Shown one piece after another: positions 1 to 6,203 of a stretch of 6,420 nt of DNA (position 1 is its first letter; the number at the start of each line of letters is the position of its first letter). The notes beneath the pieces were generated by a model. The model saw only the letters and a list, made by a program, of their open reading frames with translations. It did not search any database and had not been told where the DNA came from. Source of the stretch: Thermoplasmata archaeon (GTDB taxonomy: Archaea; Thermoplasmatota; Thermoplasmata; Thermoplasmatales; GCA-001856825); the NCBI GenBank assembly GCA_021793855.1, contig JAJYRY010000057.1, forward strand, positions 1-6,420, written 5' to 3'. The position numbers and the translations under genes were made by a program.

Positions 1-515
1 CATGTCCATAAGATACTGGATGATGCTGTCGGATGGAGAGTAGTACCACCATATGCTTCTCTTTGATCCTGAAGACTTCCAAGGATGAGCCCATATTTAC
101 ATATCCTCTCTTCCATTAATTCGGATACACTTTTATGCCGTAGGAGAATTCAATCGTCAAACATTTCATTTGTATAATACCTTCCCTATGGTACGTTTCC
201 CCGTTGACTTCTAATGCAACTTTTACATTGTCTTAAACTACGGCAAAGTCGATTTTTCGCAATCTTCCTTCTGAGTCTATAAAGGGAAACTGTGGAATCA
301 CGTACTTAATTCCTTTCCTCTCGAGAATAGCGTGGAGGAAATCAGTTAGAAAGAGTTTTTAACTTTCCTGAGAAATTCTGTTTCTATAGACTTCGATATA
401 TTCATCCAAGGAGACTTCTGACTTATTGATTAAAAGATTGTCCCTAGTAAAATGGTGAAAACATTCTCCATCCTCTTTTGAACAGTCCTTCTACTAGCTT
501 ATATTCTTTTTTCAC
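1..515 (-). pseudogene. Decayed PD-(D/E)XK nuclease (DUF559/Vsr-like fold), runs off the left edge
   Basis: There is no intact ORF, but one minus-strand frame from about 478 to 180 reads as a coherent protein broken by stops. It holds KLFLTDFLHAILERKGIKY (358-302), then IPQFPFIDSEGRLRKIDFAVV (298-236, quoted as two adjoining parts IPQFPFIDSEG and RLRKIDFAVV), a TAA at 233-235, and DNVKVALEVNGETYHREG (232-179). The D of KIDF and the E of LEVNG sit where the catalytic acids of the PD-(D/E)XK fold lie in nuclease domains that read roughly RIDF...IEVDG..YH. A frame change near 180 restores NEMFDD, then TGA (150-152), then ILLRHKSV, matching the usual tail that leads to GWxVxR. A further TAA lies at 359-361. 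On the N-terminal side, VKKEYKLVEGLFKRG (GTG at 515) lies in another frame and probably belonged to the same gene. At least three stops and two frame changes make it non-functional. It could be a free nuclease or the C-terminal domain of a longer helicase-nuclease. The fold is fairly sure; gene limits are not. Confidence 0.72.
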
Positions 516-604
516 TATTTTACCTTTTCACGGTCGAAATACTAGCTTATTGCAATTCAGCAATTACCACATTCCCTTTGGAGGGACCAAGAAGAACTGC
601 TGGA

Positions 605-612
605 GATATAAA
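605..612 (-). promoter_or_regulatory. Archaeal-type TATA box (TTTATATC)
   Basis: The minus strand reads TTTATATC, close to the archaeal TATA consensus, 117 nt downstream of the stop of the receiver gene and about 90 nt upstream of the GTG at 515 where the decayed nuclease may begin. It suggests the nuclease once had its own promoter rather than being read only from the operon. The rest of 516-728 has no convincing gene: all three minus frames are repeatedly stopped. This is a match by eye only. Confidence 0.35.
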
Positions 613-728
613 TCTTTCTTAGACATTGAAATACTACATACATCTGACTTGTACTGATTCTGTTTCTAATCATGGCTGGCCATCTGTCTTATTCTAGGGC
701 GAACATTCAACGCAATTTGGCTTTCCTT

Positions 729-1991
729 TTACTTCTTGTTAAGGGTGACGGTTGGAACTCCAAGTCTGAAGGAATAAGCGCCATACTTTTGTAAGAGGTC
801 TTCTATAAATGGCGAGTCTAATCGAATTGCTCTTTTCCATTTGAGCTCTGCAATTTTCTCTTTAGTAAAGGAGTGGACAGATTGAAAATCTATTATCAAA
901 GTCCGGGTATCGTCCTCGCTGTCTTCCAGGAAGTGGTTCAGTATATACACTTTAATCGGACTATTCTCCTTTCTTAAATACTTCGCGATAGCACTATCTT
1001 TTTTCCCGTTCAGAGACTTATCGAATATAAACAGAGGATCAGAGTCATTTTCCTTTATGTTCTTTTCTGATGTGACCAATCCGTAACAAAAAGTGTAATT
1101 CGTAAACTTTTTTTGAGAAATATCGCAGGATGGTGTGATTAGGATAGCATATTGGTAAGGCGGGTCGCAATTTGTCCTGAAGATATCACCTGTCCAGAAA
1201 ATTTCATTTTCGTCGGGAACATAGTACATTCTCTTATTGTAAATCCATGACTCTGAAGCTCGCGTGGCTGGTAAGGATACTCTTTGGAGCAAGTCGTCGA
1301 TGGCAGTCTTAAGTTGTTCATATTGAGGAAAGGACTCCATGTTTCTGGTGAGAAGCCGCGACAGTAAAACGACGAATTCTCTTGCGACCGATTCTTTTCC
1401 CGTATCTTCAATAATTGAGTTCAATAGGACCTGAACGGCTGTCTCGAATTCTTTGCGGGTTAGCTCCCCGAGCATTCTATCAGTGCCTTGATTCAGGATG
1501 GTCTCACTGAGCAATATGATACTGAAAAGACGTTGATCCGAGAGAACTGCTCTAATCTTGCTAGGTATCTCAGCTAATGCTTCTCTTGCCTGCGTCTTGT
1601 CGAAGTTTACCCCTAGAACAATCCCCGGTAAGTCTTTGTTGGTAACATTACGGTAGGCTTCTCTTAGCATATTCGCCGAGTCTTCCTTGTCAAAGTTGAC
1701 TGAGACGAACATAACCAAGAATGGCCCCGGAATGTCCTTCAACTTGGCGGCCAAGTCTTCGTAAGATCCTTGAGTCACTGTTTCTAATCCAAGGAGATTG
1801 ATATCGGTTAGAATCATCCTCACATTTGTGGTAGATGGCTTGATATTCGTTGTTGGATTCCAAAATACAACAGGGACTCCATTTCGCACTAATTCCGTTA
1901 GCAGAGACTGAACCGAGTCAAATTTATCGTCAAGGACGAGAAGCTTTCCAGATATGCTGGGCTGATTCGAAGATATCGCTGCCTCTTCCAT
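729..1991 (-). CDS. Receiver-like domain protein with unknown C-terminal (TPSCDI) domain
   Basis: 420 aa, ATG at 1991, TAA at 729-731. Residues about 15-150 look like a response-regulator receiver domain: hydrophobic strand KLLVL followed by the acidic pair D21-D22, then strand VRMILTD with D63 as the candidate phospho-acceptor (42 residues after the pair, close to CheY spacing), strand FLVMFVSVN with S97, and GIVLGVNFDK with K132 as a possible conserved lysine. The last two assignments are weaker, so it could be a degenerate receiver. Residues about 150-240 are helical. The C-terminal part (about 245-420) holds GDIF (268-271) and YAILITPSCDI (281-291). I do not recognise this as a named family, although short hydrophobic-T/S-x-x-CD-I/L motifs recur in uncharacterised prokaryotic proteins. 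No helix-turn-helix is evident, so a transcription-factor role is not indicated. Its ATG follows the ATPase stop with one base between (TAA-T-ATG), so the two are almost certainly co-translated partners. Likely role: receiver/output partner of the ATPase, cytoplasmic. No membrane segment is seen. Confidence 0.85.
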   Translation of the reverse strand: MEEAAISSNQPSISGKLLVLDDKFDSVQSLLTELVRNGVPVVFWNPTTNIKPSTTNVRMILTDINLLGLETVTQGSYEDLAAKLKDIPGPFLVMFVSVNFDKEDSANMLREAYRNVTNKDLPGIVLGVNFDKTQAREALAEIPSKIRAVLSDQRLFSIILLSETILNQGTDRMLGELTRKEFETAVQVLLNSIIEDTGKESVAREFVVLLSRLLTRNMESFPQYEQLKTAIDDLLQRVSLPATRASESWIYNKRMYYVPDENEIFWTGDIFRTNCDPPYQYAILITPSCDISQKKFTNYTFCYGLVTSEKNIKENDSDPLFIFDKSLNGKKDSAIAKYLRKENSPIKVYILNHFLEDSEDDTRTLIIDFQSVHSFTKEKIAELKWKRAIRLDSPFIEDLLQKYGAYSFRLGVPTVTLNKK

Positions 1992-1992
1992 A

Positions 1993-4179
1993 TTAGTCCA
2001 CCGTTGCTCTTGCTATTGGAGCTTTTTGAAGGAAAACAATACCGATGTTAGCCCCGCTTAGAAGACCAGGAAGGTCACCTTGATTCAACAAGACTAGCTT
2101 TGAGTCGTGATTCTCAGCTATTCTCCTTGCTATGAAAAGCCCTAGACCAAGTCCCTTTGGCTTTCTGGTAATGAATGGTAGGGTTATTGTGTCGATGTCC
2201 CCTTCAATTCCGGGTCCGTCATCTGAAACGATTATTGCTGGATTTCCATCAATGTTGTCTGTAATTATTTTGATATGACGATGCCCAACTTGGTTTCTAT
2301 CAAGCCAGTACGCACTATTATCCAGCATATTCTCGATCACAAGGGCTAACTGTCTGCTCGAGCCACTGATTTCAAATAGAATTCTTAGGTCTTTAGTATA
2401 TTCAATATTCCTTCTCTTCAGGCGATTCCCATACAAAGTCTCGGCAAACTCAATAGCTCTCTCAGGTGGAAACCTTTCATCATATCCGCTTTTTTGTTGT
2501 AACTTTACAAGTCCTCCAATGATCTTGTCGATTTGTTCGAGAAGTGTCAGCGCAGATTGGATCGATTCAACGGCTAGAGAATTAGAATCCTGAGTCATCG
2601 CGGTCTTGAGTAACTTGATCGATTCAAGGAGACCTCTTCTGACTTCATGGGTAGGAATCAGCACTGACAGACCGATTCCGGCGGCTACGAGAAGTGGCTG
2701 TTCGGTCTCTTCGAGGATAGTTTCAAAGTCAGACCTTGTTTCTGTGACTATATCCTGCAATTCAAGCCTTTTTTCAGCCGGAATTTTCTGGAAAGCAGGC
2801 TCATTGAGCTTCGCCTGTAGCTTGTTCATACCTCGACCAAATTTCTCTCGCCTGGCCTCTTGAGTCCTTCCCTCTCTCGCCTTTATTCTCTCCCGATCTT
2901 CAAGCCTAAGATTCTCAAAAACCCTAAAGGCGTTCAAGACCAAACTGCAGAAGTCCCTATATTGGTCGTTATCGATGAGTCCTTCCCTGTCAGACTTGTC
3001 GATCAGTCCAGGGTTGCCCTCAGCCGTTATGTCCACGAAGCCAATAACCTGATTCCTGCTGACATGAAGTGCGAACCTTCTGGTTCTACGCTGGTCAAGA
3101 CCCAGCCAGTCGTTATCCTCGTCGCCATATGGAAGAACACGGAAGCTATCCCGGTAAACTTTAACGCCTGTATTAGGCTCCACAACATCTCTAAAGAATT
3201 TGGCATTGCCAAAAACGAGACGTTTATCCTCGCTTCTAAGTTCCCATGAATACAAAGTCAAAGCGAAAGGTCCGCTAAGCGGTGTGCGATTTGAAGGAAA
3301 ATTTTCGGGATCAAGTATGGGAGTCTTCCTATCTTCGGCTCTTTTCAACTCTGGATAGTTCGGATGCGCAAACATATAATGGTATGACAGTTCACCTACG
3401 GCGGAAACATTGCCTTGGAAGGAGTAGATGGAATTTTTTGCTATTTCTCTGTAGTTGACGAGTTCTTCATTCTTCAGATTTAGTTCTTTGAAATCAGGGA
3501 TGACTTCGAAGTTACGTGTTCCAGATATGGGAGATGAAATTATCTGTGATTTGAGATAGAGCTCCTTAAGCATGTCTGTTGTCCATGCCCGCTTCAGTTT
3601 GGTTATGGTAATCTGAGTACCGTGGTTTGGCTTGCCTTCTTCATCCAACCCTGTGAATACTTCCGGAGTTCTCTCGCTGAGATCTACAGGGATCTCCTCC
3701 AGGAACTTTTGACTATCCTCGAATGCCGTCCAATCTAGTCTAAGGACAACTTCCTTCTCGACGATCTTGTCCTTGGTAGACCTAGCTCGGCTAACGATCT
3801 CTGTTACAAGGCCAAGCTTGTGCACTGACAAACGACCAAGCCCTTTCTCTCCCAGAATGGGTCGCTTGAAGATCAGAGAAAGTCTTGGCTTTTCATCCTG
3901 TTCCCTTGATTTTAATACGGTTGCGACTTCGAGCCAGCCTTTCTCAATGGTAGAAAGATCCATGCCAATCCCCCAGTCTATTACTCTAATCTTACCGGTT
4001 TCTGTATTCATGGCATTCTCAATGTGTACTTCCACAATCTTTGCGTCTGCATCGTAAGAGTTCTTGACGAGCTCGGAGACCGCAGCTACCTCATCGGTGA
4101 TCAGTTGGTCGCCTAATTGAATCATTAGTCTCGCTCTAGCTGTAAAATGATGTATTGGAGGGTCTTTGGTTGATTCCAT
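1993..4179 (-). CDS. Dual GHKL ATPase: N-terminal Hsp90/MORC-like plus C-terminal histidine-kinase domain
   Basis: 728 aa, ATG at 4179, TAA at 1993-1995. N-terminal ATPase (about 10-215): N-box ELVKNSYDADA (36-46) with E36, N40 and D43; G1 box DWGIGM (68-73); glycine lid GEKGLGRLS (110-118); GTQITITKLK (187-196). The VSELVKNSYDADA form is that of Hsp90/MutL/MORC-type ATPases. A middle region (about 220-430) follows, with SDREGLIDNDQYRDF (396-410), reminiscent of the transducer domain after such ATPases. A charged helical, probably coiled-coil stretch spans about 420-495. Then comes IPTHEVRRGLLESIKLL (508-524), whose H511-E512 resembles the H-box of histidine-kinase dimerisation helices. The C-terminal ATPase (about 605-720) has the N-box ENMLDNSAYWLD (616-627), G1 DDGPGI (653-658), F-box LPFITRK (667-673) and G2 KGLGLGL (675-681), all intact. 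No membrane or sensor domain is visible, so it is cytoplasmic. It belongs to the broad MORC/MutL-like set known from restriction-modification neighbourhoods. The receiver gene directly downstream suggests phosphotransfer. Kinase activity is inferred, not shown. Confidence 0.9.
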   Translation of the reverse strand: MESTKDPPIHHFTARARLMIQLGDQLITDEVAAVSELVKNSYDADAKIVEVHIENAMNTETGKIRVIDWGIGMDLSTIEKGWLEVATVLKSREQDEKPRLSLIFKRPILGEKGLGRLSVHKLGLVTEIVSRARSTKDKIVEKEVVLRLDWTAFEDSQKFLEEIPVDLSERTPEVFTGLDEEGKPNHGTQITITKLKRAWTTDMLKELYLKSQIISSPISGTRNFEVIPDFKELNLKNEELVNYREIAKNSIYSFQGNVSAVGELSYHYMFAHPNYPELKRAEDRKTPILDPENFPSNRTPLSGPFALTLYSWELRSEDKRLVFGNAKFFRDVVEPNTGVKVYRDSFRVLPYGDEDNDWLGLDQRRTRRFALHVSRNQVIGFVDITAEGNPGLIDKSDREGLIDNDQYRDFCSLVLNAFRVFENLRLEDRERIKAREGRTQEARREKFGRGMNKLQAKLNEPAFQKIPAEKRLELQDIVTETRSDFETILEETEQPLLVAAGIGLSVLIPTHEVRRGLLESIKLLKTAMTQDSNSLAVESIQSALTLLEQIDKIIGGLVKLQQKSGYDERFPPERAIEFAETLYGNRLKRRNIEYTKDLRILFEISGSSRQLALVIENMLDNSAYWLDRNQVGHRHIKIITDNIDGNPAIIVSDDGPGIEGDIDTITLPFITRKPKGLGLGLFIARRIAENHDSKLVLLNQGDLPGLLSGANIGIVFLQKAPIARATVD
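1998..2002 (-). promoter_or_regulatory. Shine-Dalgarno for the receiver gene
   Basis: GGTGG on the minus strand, six bases before the ATG at 1991, lies inside the last codons of the ATPase gene. It matches the archaeal anti-SD core (GGTG) and supports the chosen start and translational coupling with the upstream gene. The promoter-proximal gene of the cluster (5605) lacks such a site. Confidence 0.55.
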
Positions 4180-4200
4180 CTCTACTATATTTTTGGACTA

Positions 4201-4225
4201 GAAATTAATCTTTTGCATGATTAAG
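4201..4225 (-). promoter_or_regulatory. Candidate promoter/operator of the ATPase-receiver pair; copy 2 of a shared motif
   Basis: On the minus strand: CTTAATCATGC, two bases, then AAGATTAATTTC, ending 21 nt before the ATG at 4179. A near-identical two-part sequence lies upstream of the AbrB-like gene (5648-5676). The TTAATTT inside the right half sits at -29 to -23 from the ATG, where a TATA box would lie for a leaderless transcript. No Shine-Dalgarno precedes the ATG. The copy contains an inverted repeat TTAATC/GATTAA (4205-4210 and 4219-4224). The rest of the 136-bp gap has a direct repeat TTAAGCT (4221-4227, 4235-4241) and no T-rich terminator on the transcribed strand, so read-through from the methyltransferase is also possible. 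Confidence 0.45.
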
Positions 4226-4315
4226 CTAACTTCTTTAAGCTTCTATTTTTCATACTCAGTCTGGCAGATTTTGGAAATGAACGAGGGAACTTGATAAGAA
4301 TCCTTTCTCGTGTAC

Positions 4316-5392
4316 CTACATTTTCGTTATCATTGATGCTCCAAATTTCTTAAGTCTTCTTTCTGCAATTCTAATGGCGATTGAAGAATTGTCTATTCCT
4401 ATCCATTTTCTTCCCAAAAGTTGAGCTGCAACCAGTGTAGTACCAGATCCACAGTAAGGGTCCAGTACCAAGGTATTTTCATTGCTTGACACTCTAATTA
4501 TTCTCTCAAGTAGTGATAATGGCTTTTGAGTTGGATAAATTCTTTTTCCGTCACGCTTAAGAGACCACAAGTCTGTCCAAATATCTTGAAGAGGAATCCC
4601 GCGTTGTTCATCAAAATAACGTTTAAGTTTTGGAATCCCCCCATTCTTGGGAACGTAAATATGTCCTTCCAAAAAGAGTTTATTCATACGGTCTTTTGAA
4701 TAACGCCAATATTTCTTTGTTCCCATAAAATCATAACATGCATTGCCCTTTCCAAATCCACCTGGCGCCGTTAGATCGCCCAGAGCAAATTTCCTTCCGG
4801 TTTTATTCTCAGTATACTTGTAAGACTTCTTTATATAATCCTCTGAATAAGGTATATATTCGTGGTTCCAAACATATGAACTAGACTTAGTATATACCAA
4901 AAGTGTGTCGTGTATCCTTCCATAATGTCTAGAGCCCTGCTTAACGTCACAGTGAGCACTTTGACGTTTCCAAACTATTTCGTTTAAGAATCTCTTATAC
5001 CCGAAGATCTGGTCCATAATTACTTTAAGATAATGTGAACTGTGGGAATCCGTGTGCAGATAGATGCTTCCTTCATAATCCAAAACTCTCCACATTTCTC
5101 TCAAATGAGAAGTCATTATTTCAGTATATTCTGCGACACCCCCTTTCCATTTATCTGAAAAAATAAACTCATTTCCCTGGTAGAATCTGTTTCCTGTAAA
5201 AAAAGGAGGGTCTGCATAAATGAGCCCAACCGAGTTACTTGGAAGGGTTTTCAGAACTCTGAGTGCATCACCCTTGAACAGAGAACCATTAGATGTGTAC
5301 ATCCCAAAATAATCTTCTACTGATGTGTCTTCATAAATTGATTCCAAAGTCATTACACTTCCAAAATCCAAAACAGACATGAGAAGCCCCAC
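4316..5392 (-). CDS. Beta-class DNA amino-methyltransferase (probably N6-adenine)
   Basis: 358 aa from a GTG at 5392 to a TAG at 4316-4318. It transfers a methyl group from S-adenosylmethionine to an exocyclic amino group in DNA. The catalytic motif IV, YADPPFF (59-65), precedes the target-recognition region (about 130-285, with EIVWKR 138-143 and HDTLLVYTKS 161-170). The SAM-binding motifs come last: YPTQKPLSLLERII (286-299, motif X) and LDPYCGSGTTL (310-320, motif I), followed by WIGIDNS (330-336). This order defines the beta class, and DPPF favours adenine over cytosine. All motifs are intact and the length is normal for a stand-alone or type III Mod-like enzyme, though shorter than most type III Mod subunits. 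The start is uncertain: ATG at 5380 (residue 5) has GTGGGG six bases before it and is at least as good; ATG at 5353 is also possible. It begins 18 nt after the stop of the AbrB-like gene, so they form one transcript. No intact restriction subunit adjoins it; the only nuclease in view is decayed. Specificity cannot be predicted here. Confidence 0.93.
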   Translation of the reverse strand: MGLLMSVLDFGSVMTLESIYEDTSVEDYFGMYTSNGSLFKGDALRVLKTLPSNSVGLIYADPPFFTGNRFYQGNEFIFSDKWKGGVAEYTEIMTSHLREMWRVLDYEGSIYLHTDSHSSHYLKVIMDQIFGYKRFLNEIVWKRQSAHCDVKQGSRHYGRIHDTLLVYTKSSSYVWNHEYIPYSEDYIKKSYKYTENKTGRKFALGDLTAPGGFGKGNACYDFMGTKKYWRYSKDRMNKLFLEGHIYVPKNGGIPKLKRYFDEQRGIPLQDIWTDLWSLKRDGKRIYPTQKPLSLLERIIRVSSNENTLVLDPYCGSGTTLVAAQLLGRKWIGIDNSSIAIRIAERRLKKFGASMITKM

Positions 5393-5410
5393 TTTTCTAC
5401 GGACAACACA

Positions 5411-5605
5411 TCACTCACCCTTTTTTTCTTCTGATTCATCTAAGGTACTTTCTTTCTCGATAATAAGCTGTTTCCCTACAATGTTCATTTTAAGAGTATC
5501 GCCAATTTCAAATGGAAAATTGCTATCTCTGACGAAAGGCTTATGAAGGCTTATATAAAAATTTGAACCACTATGGCGTAACTTTCCCGTGTCAGACAGA
5601 GCCAT
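5411..5605 (-). CDS. AbrB/SpoVT (MazE-like) DNA-binding protein
   Basis: 64 aa, ATG at 5605, TGA at 5411-5413. Residues 5-50 match the swapped-hairpin AbrB/SpoVT pattern: DTGKLRHSGSNFYISLHKP (5-23) resembles the G-x-SxxVTIPK half, and FEIGDTLKMNIVGKQLIIEK (32-51) the L-x-x-GDxLxhxhxxxxLhIxK half. The tail (52-64) is acidic and lysine-rich and likely disordered. Such proteins bind DNA as dimers, as transcription regulators or as toxin-antitoxin antitoxins; no toxin gene is adjacent, so a regulator of the methyltransferase cluster is the better guess. It is the first gene of the minus-strand cluster, 18 nt ahead of the methyltransferase. It has almost no room for a Shine-Dalgarno (TATCTAATTAACT before the ATG), which points to a leaderless or very short-leader transcript. 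Autoregulation through the repeats just upstream is an inference. Confidence 0.82.
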   Translation of the reverse strand: MALSDTGKLRHSGSNFYISLHKPFVRDSNFPFEIGDTLKMNIVGKQLIIEKESTLDESEEKKGE

Positions 5606-5632
5606 AGTTAATTAGATAATCATGGAATATTA

Positions 5633-5641
5633 GTATTTTTT
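5633..5641 (-). promoter_or_regulatory. Candidate TATA box of the four-gene cluster
   Basis: Minus strand GAAAAAATA-type run (AAAAAATAC, 5633-5641) lies 28-36 nt upstream of the ATG at 5605, the distance expected for archaeal TATA/BRE with a nearly leaderless start. CATGAT hexamers sit on both sides of it on the minus strand (5643-5648 and 5619-5624), so a protein bound there would block TBP/TFB or RNA polymerase. An alternative is that the AAGATTATTTTC at 5648-5659 is the box and the leader is about 20 nt. Confidence 0.4.
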
Positions 5642-5647
5642 CATCAT

Positions 5648-5676
5648 GAAAATAATCTTGCTAAAGCATGATAAAG
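5648..5676 (-). promoter_or_regulatory. Candidate operator upstream of the AbrB-like gene; copy 1 of a shared motif
   Basis: Minus strand CTTTATCATGC (5666-5676), six bases, then AAGATTATTTTC (5648-5659). Compared with the copy at 4201-4225, 10 of 11 and 11 of 12 bases agree, with the spacer six instead of two bases. It is also part of an inverted repeat ATAATCTT/AAGATTAT (5652-5659 and 5674-5681). Position relative to the start codon differs from copy 2 by 21 nt, two helical turns. A binding site for the AbrB-like protein is a reasonable guess but is not shown. Confidence 0.45.
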
Positions 5677-5745
5677 ATTATGTCCCGTAACTTGTGTAGG
5701 TCGTAGGTACGAGCTAGTGAAAAATGAACACGTTATAACCCTAAA

Positions 5746-6126
5746 ATGTGTCCTTTTCCTTTACTTATTCCAAATTTTCTTGAAAGACTGGTAATAAGAA
5801 ACATCAAAATTAAAACACTTTTTAATTACAACCTGACGGGCAATCCTATCATAAAGAGTGAGATTAGAATTCTTGCGCCCTCGGAGTATAAAACCCTCAG
5901 GAGAGTCCTGAAGCCTCAACAACAGATTCCTTTGATTATCCCCAAAACCAACAGAGATATAAAGCTGGCAGATAAGATTTCAAAGAAAGTGCGAGAGATT
6001 ATTGCTGCCAAGGAGAATAAGACAATGGCAGACACGGAGCTTAACTCCGTTATGGAAGGGATAGACAAATTGGTGTTTGATCTATATAATCAAAGCGAAG
6101 AAGGGTTCTGTCAAGTTGACGGCTGA
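5746..6126 (+). pseudogene. Probable C-terminal remnant of an Eco57I/type IIG restriction-methylation enzyme
   Basis: An open frame of 126 codons, ATG at 5746, TGA at 6124-6126, opposite in direction to the main cluster. From about residue 57 it reads like the end of Eco57I-type methyltransferase/nucleases with a TaqI-like C-terminal specificity domain: QQQIPLIIPK (58-67), KLADKISKKVREIIAAK (73-89), then a spacer and IDKLVFDLYNQSEE (106-119) and QVDG at the very end, against a family pattern like I-D-x-LVYxLYGLTEEE...IVEG. The full enzymes are around a thousand residues, so only the tail is left and the catalytic and SAM motifs are absent. Residues 1-56 show no recognisable domain and may be new sequence read by chance. 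An in-frame TGA at 5725 ends the frame upstream, and no Shine-Dalgarno precedes the ATG. It could be expressed as a small orphan protein, but a relic is more likely. Confidence 0.55.
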
Positions 6127-6129
6127 TTA

Positions 6130-6176
6130 AATTACTACACCACAACACGCTCCATCTACTTCGCAAGCTAGTAATT
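6130..6176. terminator. Weak inverted repeat after the 5746-6126 frame
   Basis: Eight-base arms AATTACTA (6130-6137) and TAGTAATT (6169-6176) enclose 31 bases and are followed by ATTT. It lies right after a plus-strand stop codon and before the end of a minus-strand gene, the place for a terminator between convergent genes. The arms are AT-rich and the loop long, so the call is tentative. Confidence 0.2.
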
Positions 6177-6203
6177 ATTTGTGGAGAATCTACTTTCACA
6201 TGT

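Noticed and set aside
150..361. Possibility that the stops in the nuclease relic are recoded sense codons
   Set aside because: They are TAA and TGA, and intact genes in the window end with the same codons; frameshifts in the same region also favour decay.
520..725. Cys-pair (NCVEC) and LLGPSKGNVVIAELQ stretch on the minus strand, resembling part of an iron-sulfur glycosylase or similar enzyme
   Set aside because: The frame carries about six stops in 70 codons, no better than chance, and no catalytic motif follows; too weak to call a gene relic.
1139..1411. A minus-strand open frame of 90 codons
   Set aside because: Overlaps the receiver gene in another frame and lacks any family resemblance.
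2606..3249. Two plus-strand open frames of 85 and 129 codons, and a minus-strand one at 3027-3212
   Set aside because: They lie wholly inside the 728-codon ATPase gene in other frames and show no domain pattern; shadows of the real gene.
3767..4057. A plus-strand open frame of 96 codons
   Set aside because: Antisense to the conserved N-box and G1 box of the N-terminal ATPase; no protein-like features.
5696..5712. Tandem GTAGGT copies and a TCGTA-GG-TACGA palindrome
   Set aside because: Too short and single to be a recognised repeat, attachment site or RNA structure; only the link with 4307-4319 was kept as a low-interest note.
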